DNA of 33,977 nt from assembly GCA_039025855.1 (NCBI GenBank), contig JBCCNL010000042.1:1-33977 (forward strand), written 5' to 3'. Under the pieces are notes generated by a model that worked only from the letters and a program-made list of their open reading frames with translations, was not told where the DNA came from and searched no databases. The translations under genes were made by a program, and so were the position numbers. Shown here piece by piece: positions 1 through 7,019 of this stretch (position 1 is its first letter; each line of letters begins with the position of its first letter). The DNA is from JBCCOW01 sp039025855 (GTDB taxonomy: Bacteria > Planctomycetota > Phycisphaerae > Phycisphaerales > Phycisphaeraceae).

Positions 1-137
1 AATAATACCTCTCACACACACAAACATCGCGTCTCTAACAAACTTCTCACTAAGCCTCACCCGTCTATCTCAGAACCCGCGAGCGGGGGCGTGTCGCCCC
101 GGCCGACCCGCCATAACACGCAGCCTCCCCCGCCTCT

Positions 138-173
138 AAAAAAAACAGCGGCCCGGTCGAAATCGGGCCGCTG
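138..173 (-). terminator. Rho-independent terminator of the porin gene
   Basis: A perfect 10-bp stem (CAGCGGCCCG at 146-155, CGGGCCGCTG at 164-173) encloses an 8-nt loop. On the minus strand it is followed by eight T (A run 138-145). It lies about 30 bp past the porin stop codon, the right place and direction to end that transcript. Confidence 0.9.
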
Positions 174-205
174 CGGAGTCATCTGCTTGCTTCAGGTGTC
201 GATGC

Positions 206-1576
206 TTAGAAGAGCACCTGGAGCTGGATACGGACCACGAAGATGTCGTCGTCCTCGGCGTTCTCGTTGCCGCCGCCGGTGAAACCGAGGCCGGTGCTGA
301 ACGCGTCGTTACCGAAGTCGCCGTTGTCATCGGCGGCGCCGGGCGTCGACAGGTCGCCAGCGAACACCCACACCACATCACCGGTCAGCTTGATCTTGTG
401 CTTCTCGATGAAGTAGTTCACACCCAGCGTCACCGCCTGGATGTCTTCGGTGGTCGCCAAGTCCGCGTCGATGTGATCGAACCGTGCGAACGGCTGAATC
501 TTCTCGGTGACCATGTAGCCGACCTGAACCAGGAAGGCCATCGGGTCACGGTCTGCGGTGCCGGTCGCGATGGTGGCACCGTCATCGACCTCGACCGTGC
601 CGCCCATGTAGGCAGCCATGATGCTCAGGCCGTTGGTCTCATAGAGCACGTCGATGGTCCACGCGGTGTAGTTGGCTTCGGCCTCCGAGGAGTTGTCGCC
701 GTTGTTACCGTCACCGGCCTGGAAGTGCACCGCGATCCCGATGAACAGGCCGGCCTCTTCATCGCCCAGCCAGGCCACGAAGTCCTTCATCTGGCCCCAG
801 TCACCGAAGACCTTGAAGTCGGCCCGGGCGGTGATCGCAATCTCGACCGGGTCAGACCCCTGGTCCGAGTACTCCTCGTCGAGACCGTCGCTGACCGAGA
901 CAACGATCTTGAAGGCGTCGGCGCTGTACGAGACCTGGATCTGCTCAGAGCGGTCCAGCGTGAAGAACTCGGTTGAAAGCCCACGGTCCACTGCGAGCTG
1001 ACGGCTCGAGGACAGCAGTTCCTCCCGGAGGAACGGCAGCTTGAACTTCCCGAGCTTGATCGTCACCTCACCGAGCTTTCGAGTGATGATGAAGTCTTTG
1101 AGGTCGATCGCGCCGTCGCCGCGGTCGGCGGAGAACACGATGTCGTAGCCCCAGTCGTCGTAGACCTTGCCGCCAATCTTCAGCTTGGTCCGGCGGACCT
1201 GGAAGCCGGAATCGGCGTCGTCGCCATTGCTGGCGTCGGACTGGATTTCGGCCACATAACGGAACTGCATCTGACCGCCGAACGTCATGCTGAACGAGCC
1301 GTCACCGCTCTGCAGGAAGAACTTCTTCTTCCACCCGGCGGACATCTCGTCGGCCAGCAGCGACGCACGCGTGTCCGCGTCCTGCAGGGTCTCGGCGATC
1401 AGGGACTTGACCTCTTGGGCCTGACGTTCACTCAGCCACGTCTGGTTCTGCTGGCGCTCCAGCTCCGCCACACGGGCTTTGAGTTCCGCCAACTCATCGG
1501 CGGAGCTCACCATCGGGGTCATCGCCCCCGCTACGACGGCCGCACATACGGCACGTGTGATCCACTTGCTCTGCAT
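206..1576 (-). CDS. Outer-membrane porin, phosphate-selective porin O/P type
   Basis: The 456-residue product has a Sec signal peptide (hydrophobic residues about 8-25, ending near SSADELAEL). A short coiled-coil stretch rich in E, L and Q follows (about 27-60). The long remainder is rich in alternating polar and aromatic strands and ends in a terminal Phe (LQVLF), as expected of a beta-barrel protein. The pattern GGQMQFRY...QVRRTKLKIGGKVYDDWGYDI...KLGKFKLPF is typical of the OprP/OprO (phosphate-selective porin O and P) family. In that family such proteins form anion- or sugar-permeable outer-membrane channels; the substrate here cannot be read from sequence. The ATG at 1576 is preferred over a TTG one codon upstream because AAGGAG sits 7 nt before it. 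It is a single-gene unit with its own terminator; no phosphate-uptake genes adjoin it. Confidence 0.88.
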   Translation of the reverse strand: MQSKWITRAVCAAVVAGAMTPMVSSADELAELKARVAELERQQNQTWLSERQAQEVKSLIAETLQDADTRASLLADEMSAGWKKKFFLQSGDGSFSMTFGGQMQFRYVAEIQSDASNGDDADSGFQVRRTKLKIGGKVYDDWGYDIVFSADRGDGAIDLKDFIITRKLGEVTIKLGKFKLPFLREELLSSSRQLAVDRGLSTEFFTLDRSEQIQVSYSADAFKIVVSVSDGLDEEYSDQGSDPVEIAITARADFKVFGDWGQMKDFVAWLGDEEAGLFIGIAVHFQAGDGNNGDNSSEAEANYTAWTIDVLYETNGLSIMAAYMGGTVEVDDGATIATGTADRDPMAFLVQVGYMVTEKIQPFARFDHIDADLATTEDIQAVTLGVNYFIEKHKIKLTGDVVWVFAGDLSTPGAADDNGDFGNDAFSTGLGFTGGGNENAEDDDIFVVRIQLQVLF

Positions 1577-1840
1577 CAATGGTCTCCTTGGATGAGATGC
1601 AAAAGAAATTCGCCTGACGACGTCGCCAGAGGCGCGGAAGGTACGGGGAAACTGTGCATGGCCGGTTATCGTTGCGCTAAGAGATGGTTAGCCGTGTTCG
1701 TGAGCCCAATACAGGACCCCTGCCCGCCGCCCGACTTCCGTTATCGAGCCGTCCCCAGACACACCCTGAATAAAACCAACACTGCTCACAATCCCCACCG
1801 CAACCGCCTATAACCCCGCCATACCGCCCCTGATCAGCAT

Positions 1841-2275
1841 TCAACGCGGCCCCGTCGACCCCGGCTCATCCGCTTCAGAACCCCCCGCCAACCCCGCTTC
1901 GGGTCGACTCGGGTCGATCTCCCGCAGGTACCCCCACGTGTACAGACCCGTGTCGTGACCGTCCGAGAACCGCACCCGCAGCGCATAGTTCCCCACCAAC
2001 TCCATCGACTCCGCCCGCAGCGACGCCGCACCCCCCCGATCCTTCAACACCGCCAACGGCCCCGCGTCAATCGCCTCACGCTCCTGACGCGCCTCCGCCG
2101 ACGGCGACTGGCGACGCAGATACAGCACCGGATACACCGACACCCGGCCGTCCGACCACCGCACCGTCAACGCCGTGTCCCGCTTCAGGTCCAGATGCAC
2201 CGGCCACACCGCCCCCACCCCAGACTCCCCCGACGAACCATCCCCCGACCGCTCGGGAGCCCCGTCACCACTCAT
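1841..2275 (-). CDS. DUF971 (gamma-butyrobetaine hydroxylase N-terminal-like) domain protein
   Basis: The 144-residue protein carries the DUF971 signature: a WSDGR strand near residues 40-45, then GNYALRVRFSDGHDTGLYTW and YLREID towards the C-terminus. This fold is found at the N-terminus of gamma-butyrobetaine hydroxylase, and as a free-standing protein often linked to Fe-S or Mrp proteins. A biochemical role for the free-standing form is not settled. The N-terminal 25 residues are Gly/Ser-rich and look disordered. Its ATG overlaps the TGA of the upstream ion-channel gene in an ATGA arrangement, so the two are probably co-transcribed and translationally coupled. That pairing does not by itself suggest a shared function. 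Confidence 0.82.
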   Translation of the reverse strand: MSGDGAPERSGDGSSGESGVGAVWPVHLDLKRDTALTVRWSDGRVSVYPVLYLRRQSPSAEARQEREAIDAGPLAVLKDRGGAASLRAESMELVGNYALRVRFSDGHDTGLYTWGYLREIDPSRPEAGLAGGSEADEPGSTGPR

Positions 2276-3144
2276 GCCTCAACCCCCTCGCCTTCGCGGT
2301 CCAGCCCGTGCCCGCAGAACTTGCAGAACTTCGCATCCGCATCGTGACCCTCCCGCCCGCACCCCCGGCAGTGCTGCGTCGACAGCTGCGCGTCCCGCAA
2401 GTTCCGCACCCGGCTGATCTCCGCCGACAAAATCCCCGTCGGCACAATGATCATCGAATACCCAAACAGGATCAGCACCGCCGAAATCATCTTGCCCAAA
2501 GGCGTCACCGGCACGATGTCCCCAAACCCCACCGTGCTCATCGTCACGATCGCCCAATACATCGACTCGGGGATCGACGTGAACCCGTTCTCCGGCCCCT
2601 CCACCAGGTGCATCACCGCACCCATGATCGTCACCGCCGTCAACACCACCAACAGAAACACCACGATCTTCTGCCGCGATGCCAACAACGCATCACGCAG
2701 CGCATGCGCCTCGTTCACAAACCGCGCCAGCTTGAACACCCGGAACACCCGCACCAGCCGGAGCGCCCGCACCACCAACAACTCGTGCGCGCCGGGAATA
2801 AACAAGCTCAAATACGTCGGCAGGATCGCCACCAGGTCCACCACACCAAAGAAGCTCCGCGCGTAAAGCACAGGCCGGCGTACACACAACAATCGCAACA
2901 CGTACTCAATCGTGAACAATCCGGTAAACACCCACTCGATCACACGCAACGCCGTGCCGTGCCGCTCCGCAACCGACGGCACGGTCTCAAGCATCACCGC
3001 CAACACGCTGAGCACGATCGCGACGAGCAATACGACATCGAACGCCTTACCCGCCGGTGTGTCCGCCTCGAAAATAATCCGGTGATACCGAACTCGCCAG
3101 GATTCTGAAGGCGTCTGGGGCGATGGCTCGGGGTTGCTTTCCAC
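2272..3144 (-). CDS. Voltage-gated-type ion transporter (potassium channel) with C-terminal zinc ribbon
   Basis: The 290-residue protein is an inner-membrane six-helix channel. Hydrophobic segments begin near residues 36, 70 and 100. An arginine-rich S4-like helix (VVRALRLVRVFRVFKLARF, about 124-142) follows. The pore loop carries the potassium selectivity filter TVGFGD (204-209), and the last helix covers about 216-238. After the pore there are four cysteines in two CxxC pairs (259/262 and 274/277), a probable zinc ribbon in the cytoplasmic tail. This supports a Kch/Kv-like channel; gating by voltage is inferred only from the S4 charges. The start used is a GTG at 3144; no in-frame ATG exists before the first membrane helix. 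It reads divergently from the HTH gene at 3275 and overlaps the DUF971 gene by 4 bp. Confidence 0.88.
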   Translation of the reverse strand: MESNPEPSPQTPSESWRVRYHRIIFEADTPAGKAFDVVLLVAIVLSVLAVMLETVPSVAERHGTALRVIEWVFTGLFTIEYVLRLLCVRRPVLYARSFFGVVDLVAILPTYLSLFIPGAHELLVVRALRLVRVFRVFKLARFVNEAHALRDALLASRQKIVVFLLVVLTAVTIMGAVMHLVEGPENGFTSIPESMYWAIVTMSTVGFGDIVPVTPLGKMISAVLILFGYSMIIVPTGILSAEISRVRNLRDAQLSTQHCRGCGREGHDADAKFCKFCGHGLDREGEGVEA

Positions 3145-3274
3145 CGCCAGAGTGTATAGGTTTGTTGCCCCGCAAGCCGGCCTAGCCCGAATCGTGGCTT
3201 GCTGCTACGCTATATGCGTCCACCGGGGCGTTTGTTTATTGTCTCTCGACCCCAGCCCCCAACGAAAGCCTGCC

Positions 3275-3724
3275 ATGCCCGATATCAAGTCTGTCCTCAA
3301 CGAAGAAATCCGCCGCCTCGCCCGCAAGGAGATCAAGGCCCACTTCGAAACCATGAAGGACACCACCAAGTCCCAGAAGGCGGAGATCAGCGAACTCAAG
3401 AAAACCGTCCGGTCTCTCGAGAAACAGGTCGAACGCCTCGCCAAGAAGAAGCCCGTCGCCGCCTCAACCACCAGCGATGCCGACACCGGCGACGACAAAC
3501 AGACCCGCTTCTCGCCCGTCTGGCTCAAGAAGCACCGCGAGAAGCTCGGCATCTCCGCTGCCGACTACGCCAAGCTCGTCGGCTCGTCCGCGCTGAGCAT
3601 CTACAAATGGGAAAAAGGCGAGTCCAACCCGCGACGCGCCCAGCGTGAAGCCCTGTCTGCCGTCCGTGGCCTGGGCATCCGCGAAGTCCAGCAGCGCCTC
3701 GAAGAGCTCGACAGCGAAGGCTGA
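3275..3724 (+). CDS. XRE-type helix-turn-helix protein with N-terminal coiled coil
   Basis: The 149-residue protein has a basic, charged helical N-terminus (about 1-62) with heptad-like Leu spacing (KKTVRSLEKQVERLAKK), suggesting a coiled coil. A short acidic linker follows, then a C-terminal XRE-like HTH (about 80-130: LKKHREKLGISAADYAKLVG...SIYKWEKGESNPRR). It is likely a DNA-binding regulator that dimerises through its N-terminus; the targets are unknown. The ATG at 3275 is chosen because the open frame upstream (to 3134) overlaps the divergent channel gene and is not protein-like. The 130-bp gap to the channel start is a shared divergent regulatory region. Confidence 0.8.
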   Translation: MPDIKSVLNEEIRRLARKEIKAHFETMKDTTKSQKAEISELKKTVRSLEKQVERLAKKKPVAASTTSDADTGDDKQTRFSPVWLKKHREKLGISAADYAKLVGSSALSIYKWEKGESNPRRAQREALSAVRGLGIREVQQRLEELDSEG

Positions 3725-3772
3725 GCCCAGGCCGCCCGGCCCATGAGAATCGGGAAAATCCAAGACCCGCGC

Positions 3773-3800
3773 TTGGCCTCCAAGCGACTGCTGTTATATT
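3773..3800 (+). promoter_or_regulatory. Candidate sigma-70-like promoter
   Basis: TTGGCC (3773-3778) and TATATT (3795-3800) are separated by 16 bp. They lie upstream of the FlgM-like gene at 3984, in an AT-richer patch of an otherwise GC-rich 259-bp gap. This is a pattern match only. Confidence 0.4.
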
Positions 3801-3983
3801 CGAAGTCCCGGCTAAAAAAGTGGACGAAAGGGCTCCCCCAGCCCCGCCCGGAGACTCCCGGACGCGTCCACGCGACTCACGGACGATGTCTTCTGGCTGG
3901 CTCTCGCTCAACCCCAACCCTGCTTCCCCACCATCACGGCCTGCCCGCTCCCGCAACCCCCCGCAAACGCTGGACCCTGCATC

Positions 3984-4247
3984 ATGCTCCAAGGAGATCA
4001 CCAGGCTCGCGCCCAGAACCCCACCCCCGTCAATCCCGCCTCTCCGACTCCCCCTAGCCCTGTCGATGTCGCCGGCAACCTGCCCAGCGCGACCCTGCAG
4101 CCCCCCACCACCCCGCCGCTCCGCTGGGAAAAGATCTACGAAGCCCGGCAACGCCTCGAACAAGGCGAGTACCAAGACCCCGCCGACCTCGAGGAAGTCG
4201 CCGACTGGCTCGACAGCGTCTTCGGCGACCGCCGAAGTGTCGGCTGA
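3984..4247 (+). CDS. Small protein with FlgM-like (anti-sigma-28) C-terminus
   Basis: The 87-residue product has a Pro/Thr-rich, probably disordered first half (about 1-45). The second half is WEKIYEARQRLEQGEYQDP followed by DLEEVADWLDSVFGD. The R/K-I-x-x-x-R/K-x-x-I/L-x-x-G-x-Y-x-x-x pattern followed by an amphipathic helix resembles the C-terminal segment of FlgM proteins, which hold the flagellar sigma factor FliA inactive. This is inference from a short motif. No flagellar genes are next to it, so it could instead be an unrelated small helical protein. An AAGGAG lies 5 nt after the ATG rather than before it, so the start is uncertain. Confidence 0.55.
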   Translation: MLQGDHQARAQNPTPVNPASPTPPSPVDVAGNLPSATLQPPTTPPLRWEKIYEARQRLEQGEYQDPADLEEVADWLDSVFGDRRSVG

Positions 4248-4276
4248 CCCCAGCCTCCCCACCCACAACCCGGCGA

Positions 4277-4726
4277 TCAGGCCCGCACCGCCCGCACCGC
4301 CCGCACCGCGGCGGACACATCCTTCCCGTCCACCACCGCTCCCTGCCCCTTGAGGTGCTTCATCGCCACGCCCATCGCGGCCCCGTCGTTCCCCGCCGAC
4401 CGCACCGCCTCGGCCACCGGCTCCAACGCCGCCGTGATCTGCTCCACGCTCAGCGTCTTCGGCAATAGCTCCACCAGCACCGCCCGCTCGGCCGAGACCT
4501 TCTCCTTCACCTCGTCCGCCACCCCCTCGGTCCCCAGCGTCTCGTCCATCGACTTGACCATCCGCTTCACCACCGCCAGCTCCTCCGCCTCCTTAAGCGG
4601 CGTGGCCGACCGCGACGCCGCCGTCTGAAGATCACCCAGCACCACCCGAAGCACGTCCCGCTCCAGCGTGTTCCCCGACTTCATCGCCGCCTTGACCCGA
4701 TCCTTCAGTTCCGCTTCCAGGCTCAT
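4277..4726 (-). CDS. yqeY: GatB/YqeY domain protein
   Basis: The 149-residue protein matches YqeY across its length: LKDRVKAAMKSGNTLERDVLR at the N-terminus, the central AVVKRMVKSMDET helix, and the C-terminal GAAMGVAMKHLKGQ helix. The domain is also found at the C-terminus of the GatB amidotransferase subunit, where it contacts tRNA. Free-standing YqeY has no firmly known reaction. AAAGGAG stands 6 nt before the ATG. The last codons are three perfect copies of a 9-bp unit encoding AVR-AVR-AVR, an oddity absent from the family core. It is a single gene, convergent with the FlgM-like gene and divergent from the small gene at 4835. Confidence 0.9.
   Translation of the reverse strand: MSLEAELKDRVKAAMKSGNTLERDVLRVVLGDLQTAASRSATPLKEAEELAVVKRMVKSMDETLGTEGVADEVKEKVSAERAVLVELLPKTLSVEQITAALEPVAEAVRSAGNDGAAMGVAMKHLKGQGAVVDGKDVSAAVRAVRAVRA
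4282..4308. repeat. Three tandem copies of a 9-bp unit at the 3' end of yqeY
   Basis: CCCGCACCG is repeated at 4282-4290, 4291-4299 and 4300-4308. In the gene it encodes the repeated Ala-Val-Arg tail, so copy-number change would keep the frame. Confidence 0.9.
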
Positions 4727-4834
4727 CGCGAGCTCCTTTCGTTCGAGCCCAAGAGTCTACCCTCGGCCCCGTTATAGTGATCAACCCGAAACCCCATCCT
4801 TCCGATTGACAGACTCCCCACCCGGTACCCCCCC

Positions 4835-5089
4835 ATGCAACTCCAGCAAGCCGTCCAGCTCGTCCAAGCCAAGTTCGCCGCCGAATCCCAAGGCCAGACC
4901 GACGGCGACGCCCACGACGCCTACCACAACGCCTTCGATCAGTTCCCGCTGGTCATGGAGATCGCGGTCTCTGCCTTCGCCGACCTCATCATCCAGCAGA
5001 ACTACGAGGCCCGCAAAACCGCCGCGGCCCAGGGAGACGCGGGTACCAACGGGCAGGTCGGCCCCGATTCGCTGCCGCCCCGCAACTAA
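4835..5089 (+). CDS. Small uncharacterised protein
   Basis: This is an 84-residue, mostly helical acidic protein with no signal peptide or membrane segment. It begins MQLQQAVQLVQAKF and has a central YHNAFDQFPLVMEIAVSAFADLIIQQNYEAR helix. I do not recognise the family. Codon use resembles its neighbours (G/C in third position), and the helix pattern is protein-like, so it is probably real. No ribosome-binding site is visible before the ATG. A TATAGT at 4773-4778 could be a -10 element, but no convincing -35 accompanies it. It is followed by a repeat-filled gap. Confidence 0.6.
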   Translation: MQLQQAVQLVQAKFAAESQGQTDGDAHDAYHNAFDQFPLVMEIAVSAFADLIIQQNYEARKTAAAQGDAGTNGQVGPDSLPPRN

Positions 5090-5101
5090 GCGTTGTTTTT
5101 C

Positions 5102-5269
5102 AGCCGCAAAGAAGCGTAGAACAACGCAAAAAAGTACGGGCTCAGTCGAGTATCGTGCGCGATCTCGCCCAGAGCATTTACCTTTCCAGGGTGATCTGAC
5201 AAACAGCCCGCTATCACACAGGCCCAAAGCCGTTTCTATTTTTTGAGCTTTTTGCGCCTCTTTGCGGCT
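5102..5269. repeat. Intergenic inverted repeat, 15-bp arms with stuttered CGCAAA words
   Basis: The left arm AGCCGCAAAGAAGCG (5102-5116) is matched in inverse by CGCCTCTTTGCGGCT (5255-5269), 14 of 15 positions. Outside the exact match both arms continue with related words (CGCAAAAAA left, TTTTTGCG right). The 138-bp interior has no ORF. The element fills the gap between the small gene and the prepilin-like gene, and ends about 6 bp from the latter's stop codon. Confidence 0.8.
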
Positions 5270-5275
5270 AAAGAA

Positions 5276-5800
5276 CTACTCCTCGATGACCGCGTAGTAC
5301 CGGCCGCTAGCAATCCGCCGGAACTTGCCGGTCGTGACATCGCCGTCGTCGATCACCGCGTCGATCTCGGCCATGTACGCATCATCCCGCGTGGCGCCTG
5401 TGCCGTCGAAGACCACGCCGATGCCCGACGTGATCCCGCCCGCATCCTCGAACTCCGAGTCCCACTGCCCGCCGATCGTCGGGCCCTGCGCCCACTTATC
5501 CGGGTCCACGTACGCATCAAACCCCGTCGGGATGGTGCCCGTTGCCGCGTCTTCGAGGTAGCCGCCGTTCTCCTGGCGGTAGAGCTCCGCCGACCGGATG
5601 AACTGTTTAAGGGTCGTGACAAACGCCGACCGCTGGGCGTTATCGCTGGCGTTGGTGAACTGCGGGATGACGATCGCCGCGAGTACCCCCAGGATCACGA
5701 CGACGATCAGGATCTCAACCAGCGTGAAGCCGCCATGGCGACGGGTCGTCCGTGGAGCCCACGCACCGGCAGCGGGGGTGTCTGAGGGGGTTGCGTTCAT
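5276..5800 (-). CDS. Type IV prepilin-like / pseudopilin protein
   Basis: The 174-residue protein has a class III signal: a basic leader ending RRHGG, then FTLVEILIVVVILGVLAAIVIPQF, the N-methylation and cleavage motif with Glu at +5. A globular domain of about 130 residues follows (NASDNAQRSAFVTTLKQFIRSAELYRQENGGYLED...). This is the layout of planctomycete and type II secretion G-type pseudopilins, which are cleaved by a prepilin peptidase and assembled in the inner membrane. The ATG at 5800 is preferred; a TTG five codons upstream adds nothing recognisable. No secretion or pilus gene is adjacent, which is common for orphan prepilins in this phylum. Confidence 0.87.
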   Translation of the reverse strand: MNATPSDTPAAGAWAPRTTRRHGGFTLVEILIVVVILGVLAAIVIPQFTNASDNAQRSAFVTTLKQFIRSAELYRQENGGYLEDAATGTIPTGFDAYVDPDKWAQGPTIGGQWDSEFEDAGGITSGIGVVFDGTGATRDDAYMAEIDAVIDDGDVTTGKFRRIASGRYYAVIEE

Positions 5801-5934
5801 GCGGGGATTGACCAATCCAACCGCCCGATCCCCAAGCCGTTCTGGCCCGGTTGGCCGAGCCCGACGCCGCAGGCTGCGGGTCGTAACGCTTGGCCAAACG
5901 AGTCAAACCCAGCACATCCGAGCCTCGAGCGACC

Positions 5935-5964
5935 AAAAAACCCGCCCGGCAGACGCCGAGCGGG
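5935..5964 (-). terminator. Rho-independent terminator of the superoxide dismutase gene
   Basis: CCCGCCCGGC (5941-5950) pairs with GCCGAGCGGG (5955-5964) around a 4-nt loop, with one wobble. On the minus strand it is followed by six T (A run 5935-5940). It starts about 32 bp past the gene's stop codon. Confidence 0.88.
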
Positions 5965-5996
5965 CTCAGGGAGTGGGTGTTGTCTCGCCGAGCGGG

Positions 5997-6635
5997 TTAC
6001 CCCTTCGCGGCAGCGTAGTTCTCAGCCACAGCCGACCAGTTGATGACCTCGAAGAAGGCCGTGATGTAGTCCGGCCGACGGTTGCGGTACATCAGGTAGT
6101 AGGCGTGTTCCCAGACGTCGAGCCCAAGGATCGGGTGGTGACCCGCGCCATGGCCACCGAAAGCGGCGGGCATAAAGGTCGTGTCCTGGTTGGCGGTCTT
6201 GGTCACGTGCAGCTTGCCCGAGGGCTCGACACACAGCCAGGCCCAGCCGGACCCGAACTGCGTCGCCCCCGCGTCGGCGAACGCGCTCTTGAAGCTGTCC
6301 ATACCGCCCAGATCGCTCTCGATCGCCGCCGCGAGTTCTCCGGTGGGCTCGCCGCCCGTGCCGGGAGCGGCCATGGTGGCCCAGAACAGGCTGTGGTTGA
6401 AGTAGCCGCCGCCGTTGTTCCGGACCGCAGCCTGTTTCTCGGCCGGGAGCTTGTCGAGGCTGCCCAGGACCTCCTCAATGGACTTTTCAGCCCATTCCGT
6501 GCCCGCCAGGGCGTCGTTGAGCTTGGCGGTATAGGCCGCGTGGTGCTTGTCGTGGTGGAGCTCCATGGTCTCCTTATTGATCACCGGCTCCAGGGCGTCA
6601 TAGGCGTAAGGCAAATCGGGCAGGTCAAAAGCCAT
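5997..6635 (-). CDS. Superoxide dismutase, Mn/Fe family
   Basis: The 212-residue protein converts superoxide to oxygen and hydrogen peroxide. The four metal ligands are visible: His27 (MELHHDKHH), His81 (NHSLFW), Asp173 and His177 (LDVWEHAYYL). Length and order match bacterial SodA/SodB. GGG-Y-FNHSLFW and the NQD near residue 150 favour a manganese or cambialistic enzyme over a strict iron enzyme, but metal use cannot be settled from sequence. There is no signal peptide, so it is cytoplasmic. GGAG stands 6 nt before the ATG. It has its own promoter (6703-6731), a leader hairpin and a terminator, so it is a single-gene unit divergent from the sigma-factor gene. Confidence 0.96.
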   Translation of the reverse strand: MAFDLPDLPYAYDALEPVINKETMELHHDKHHAAYTAKLNDALAGTEWAEKSIEEVLGSLDKLPAEKQAAVRNNGGGYFNHSLFWATMAAPGTGGEPTGELAAAIESDLGGMDSFKSAFADAGATQFGSGWAWLCVEPSGKLHVTKTANQDTTFMPAAFGGHGAGHHPILGLDVWEHAYYLMYRNRRPDYITAFFEVINWSAVAENYAAAKG

Positions 6636-6673
6636 CGGGGTCTCCGCAGGATCGTGAAAACTTGCAGTGGTTC

Positions 6674-6694
6674 AGGCCGCCCCTTTGGCGGCCT
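6674..6694 (-). promoter_or_regulatory. Stem-loop in the superoxide dismutase 5' leader
   Basis: AGGCCGCC and GGCGGCCT form a perfect 8-bp stem around a 5-nt loop. It lies between the candidate promoter and the start codon, about 40 nt before the ATG. It could affect mRNA stability or translation; nothing here shows which. Confidence 0.5.
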
Positions 6695-6702
6695 CGGGCG
6701 TC

Positions 6703-6731
6703 ACTGTAGGACGATGCGGCTGAGCTTTCAA
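6703..6731 (-). promoter_or_regulatory. Candidate sigma-70-like promoter of the superoxide dismutase gene
   Basis: Read on the minus strand, TTGAAA (6726-6731) and TACAGT (6703-6708) are separated by exactly 17 bp. They lie about 70 bp upstream of the start codon. Confidence 0.55.
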
Positions 6732-6736
6732 CGCCA

Positions 6737-6824
6737 AATCGTTCACCCGGAATCGTTCAGCCTTTCGCAAAACGTCCTCCGAACCCTTTGTAAAAACGAG
6801 TTTTGCTGACAGCAAACGTCCTCC
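6737..6824. repeat. Short direct repeats in the SOD/sigma divergent region
   Basis: The 384-bp gap 6636-7019 holds no gene. Besides the two candidate promoters it contains AATCGTTCA twice (6737-6745, 6751-6759) and AAACGTCCTCC twice (6770-6780, 6814-6824). Paired direct repeats between divergent promoters are plausible operator half-sites, but the binding protein is unknown. 6835-6870 is unusually AT-rich. Confidence 0.35.
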
Positions 6825-6883
6825 AACTCATGAATGAACGAATTTTTTGGAAGAAATCTAAGATAGATCCGAAACATAAGGGG

Positions 6884-6911
6884 TTGCCCTAGCGTATTAA
6901 GTTTGTAGTAT
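6884..6911 (+). promoter_or_regulatory. Candidate sigma-70-like promoter of the sigma-factor gene
   Basis: TTGCCC (6884-6889) and TAGTAT (6906-6911) are separated by 16 bp just after an AT-rich patch. This would leave a leader of roughly 100 nt before the ATG at 7020. Confidence 0.5.
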
Positions 6912-7019
6912 GCAGGCTGCGATGGACGATTTGACCGTTATGGATGTTTAGCTTTTCCTTGCTCGGCAAACCGTTCAGACTGGCATGGAGGCCGCCTGAC
7001 ACCCCAGACCGGAGTTGAC

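Noticed and set aside
1..137. Left edge, searched for a gene end or RNA
   Set aside because: No ORF with protein-like sequence and no RNA-gene structure was seen.
972..984. GCCCACGG word in the porin gene as a third copy of the 28-bp element
   Set aside because: Only one half arm matches; the inverse arm is missing.
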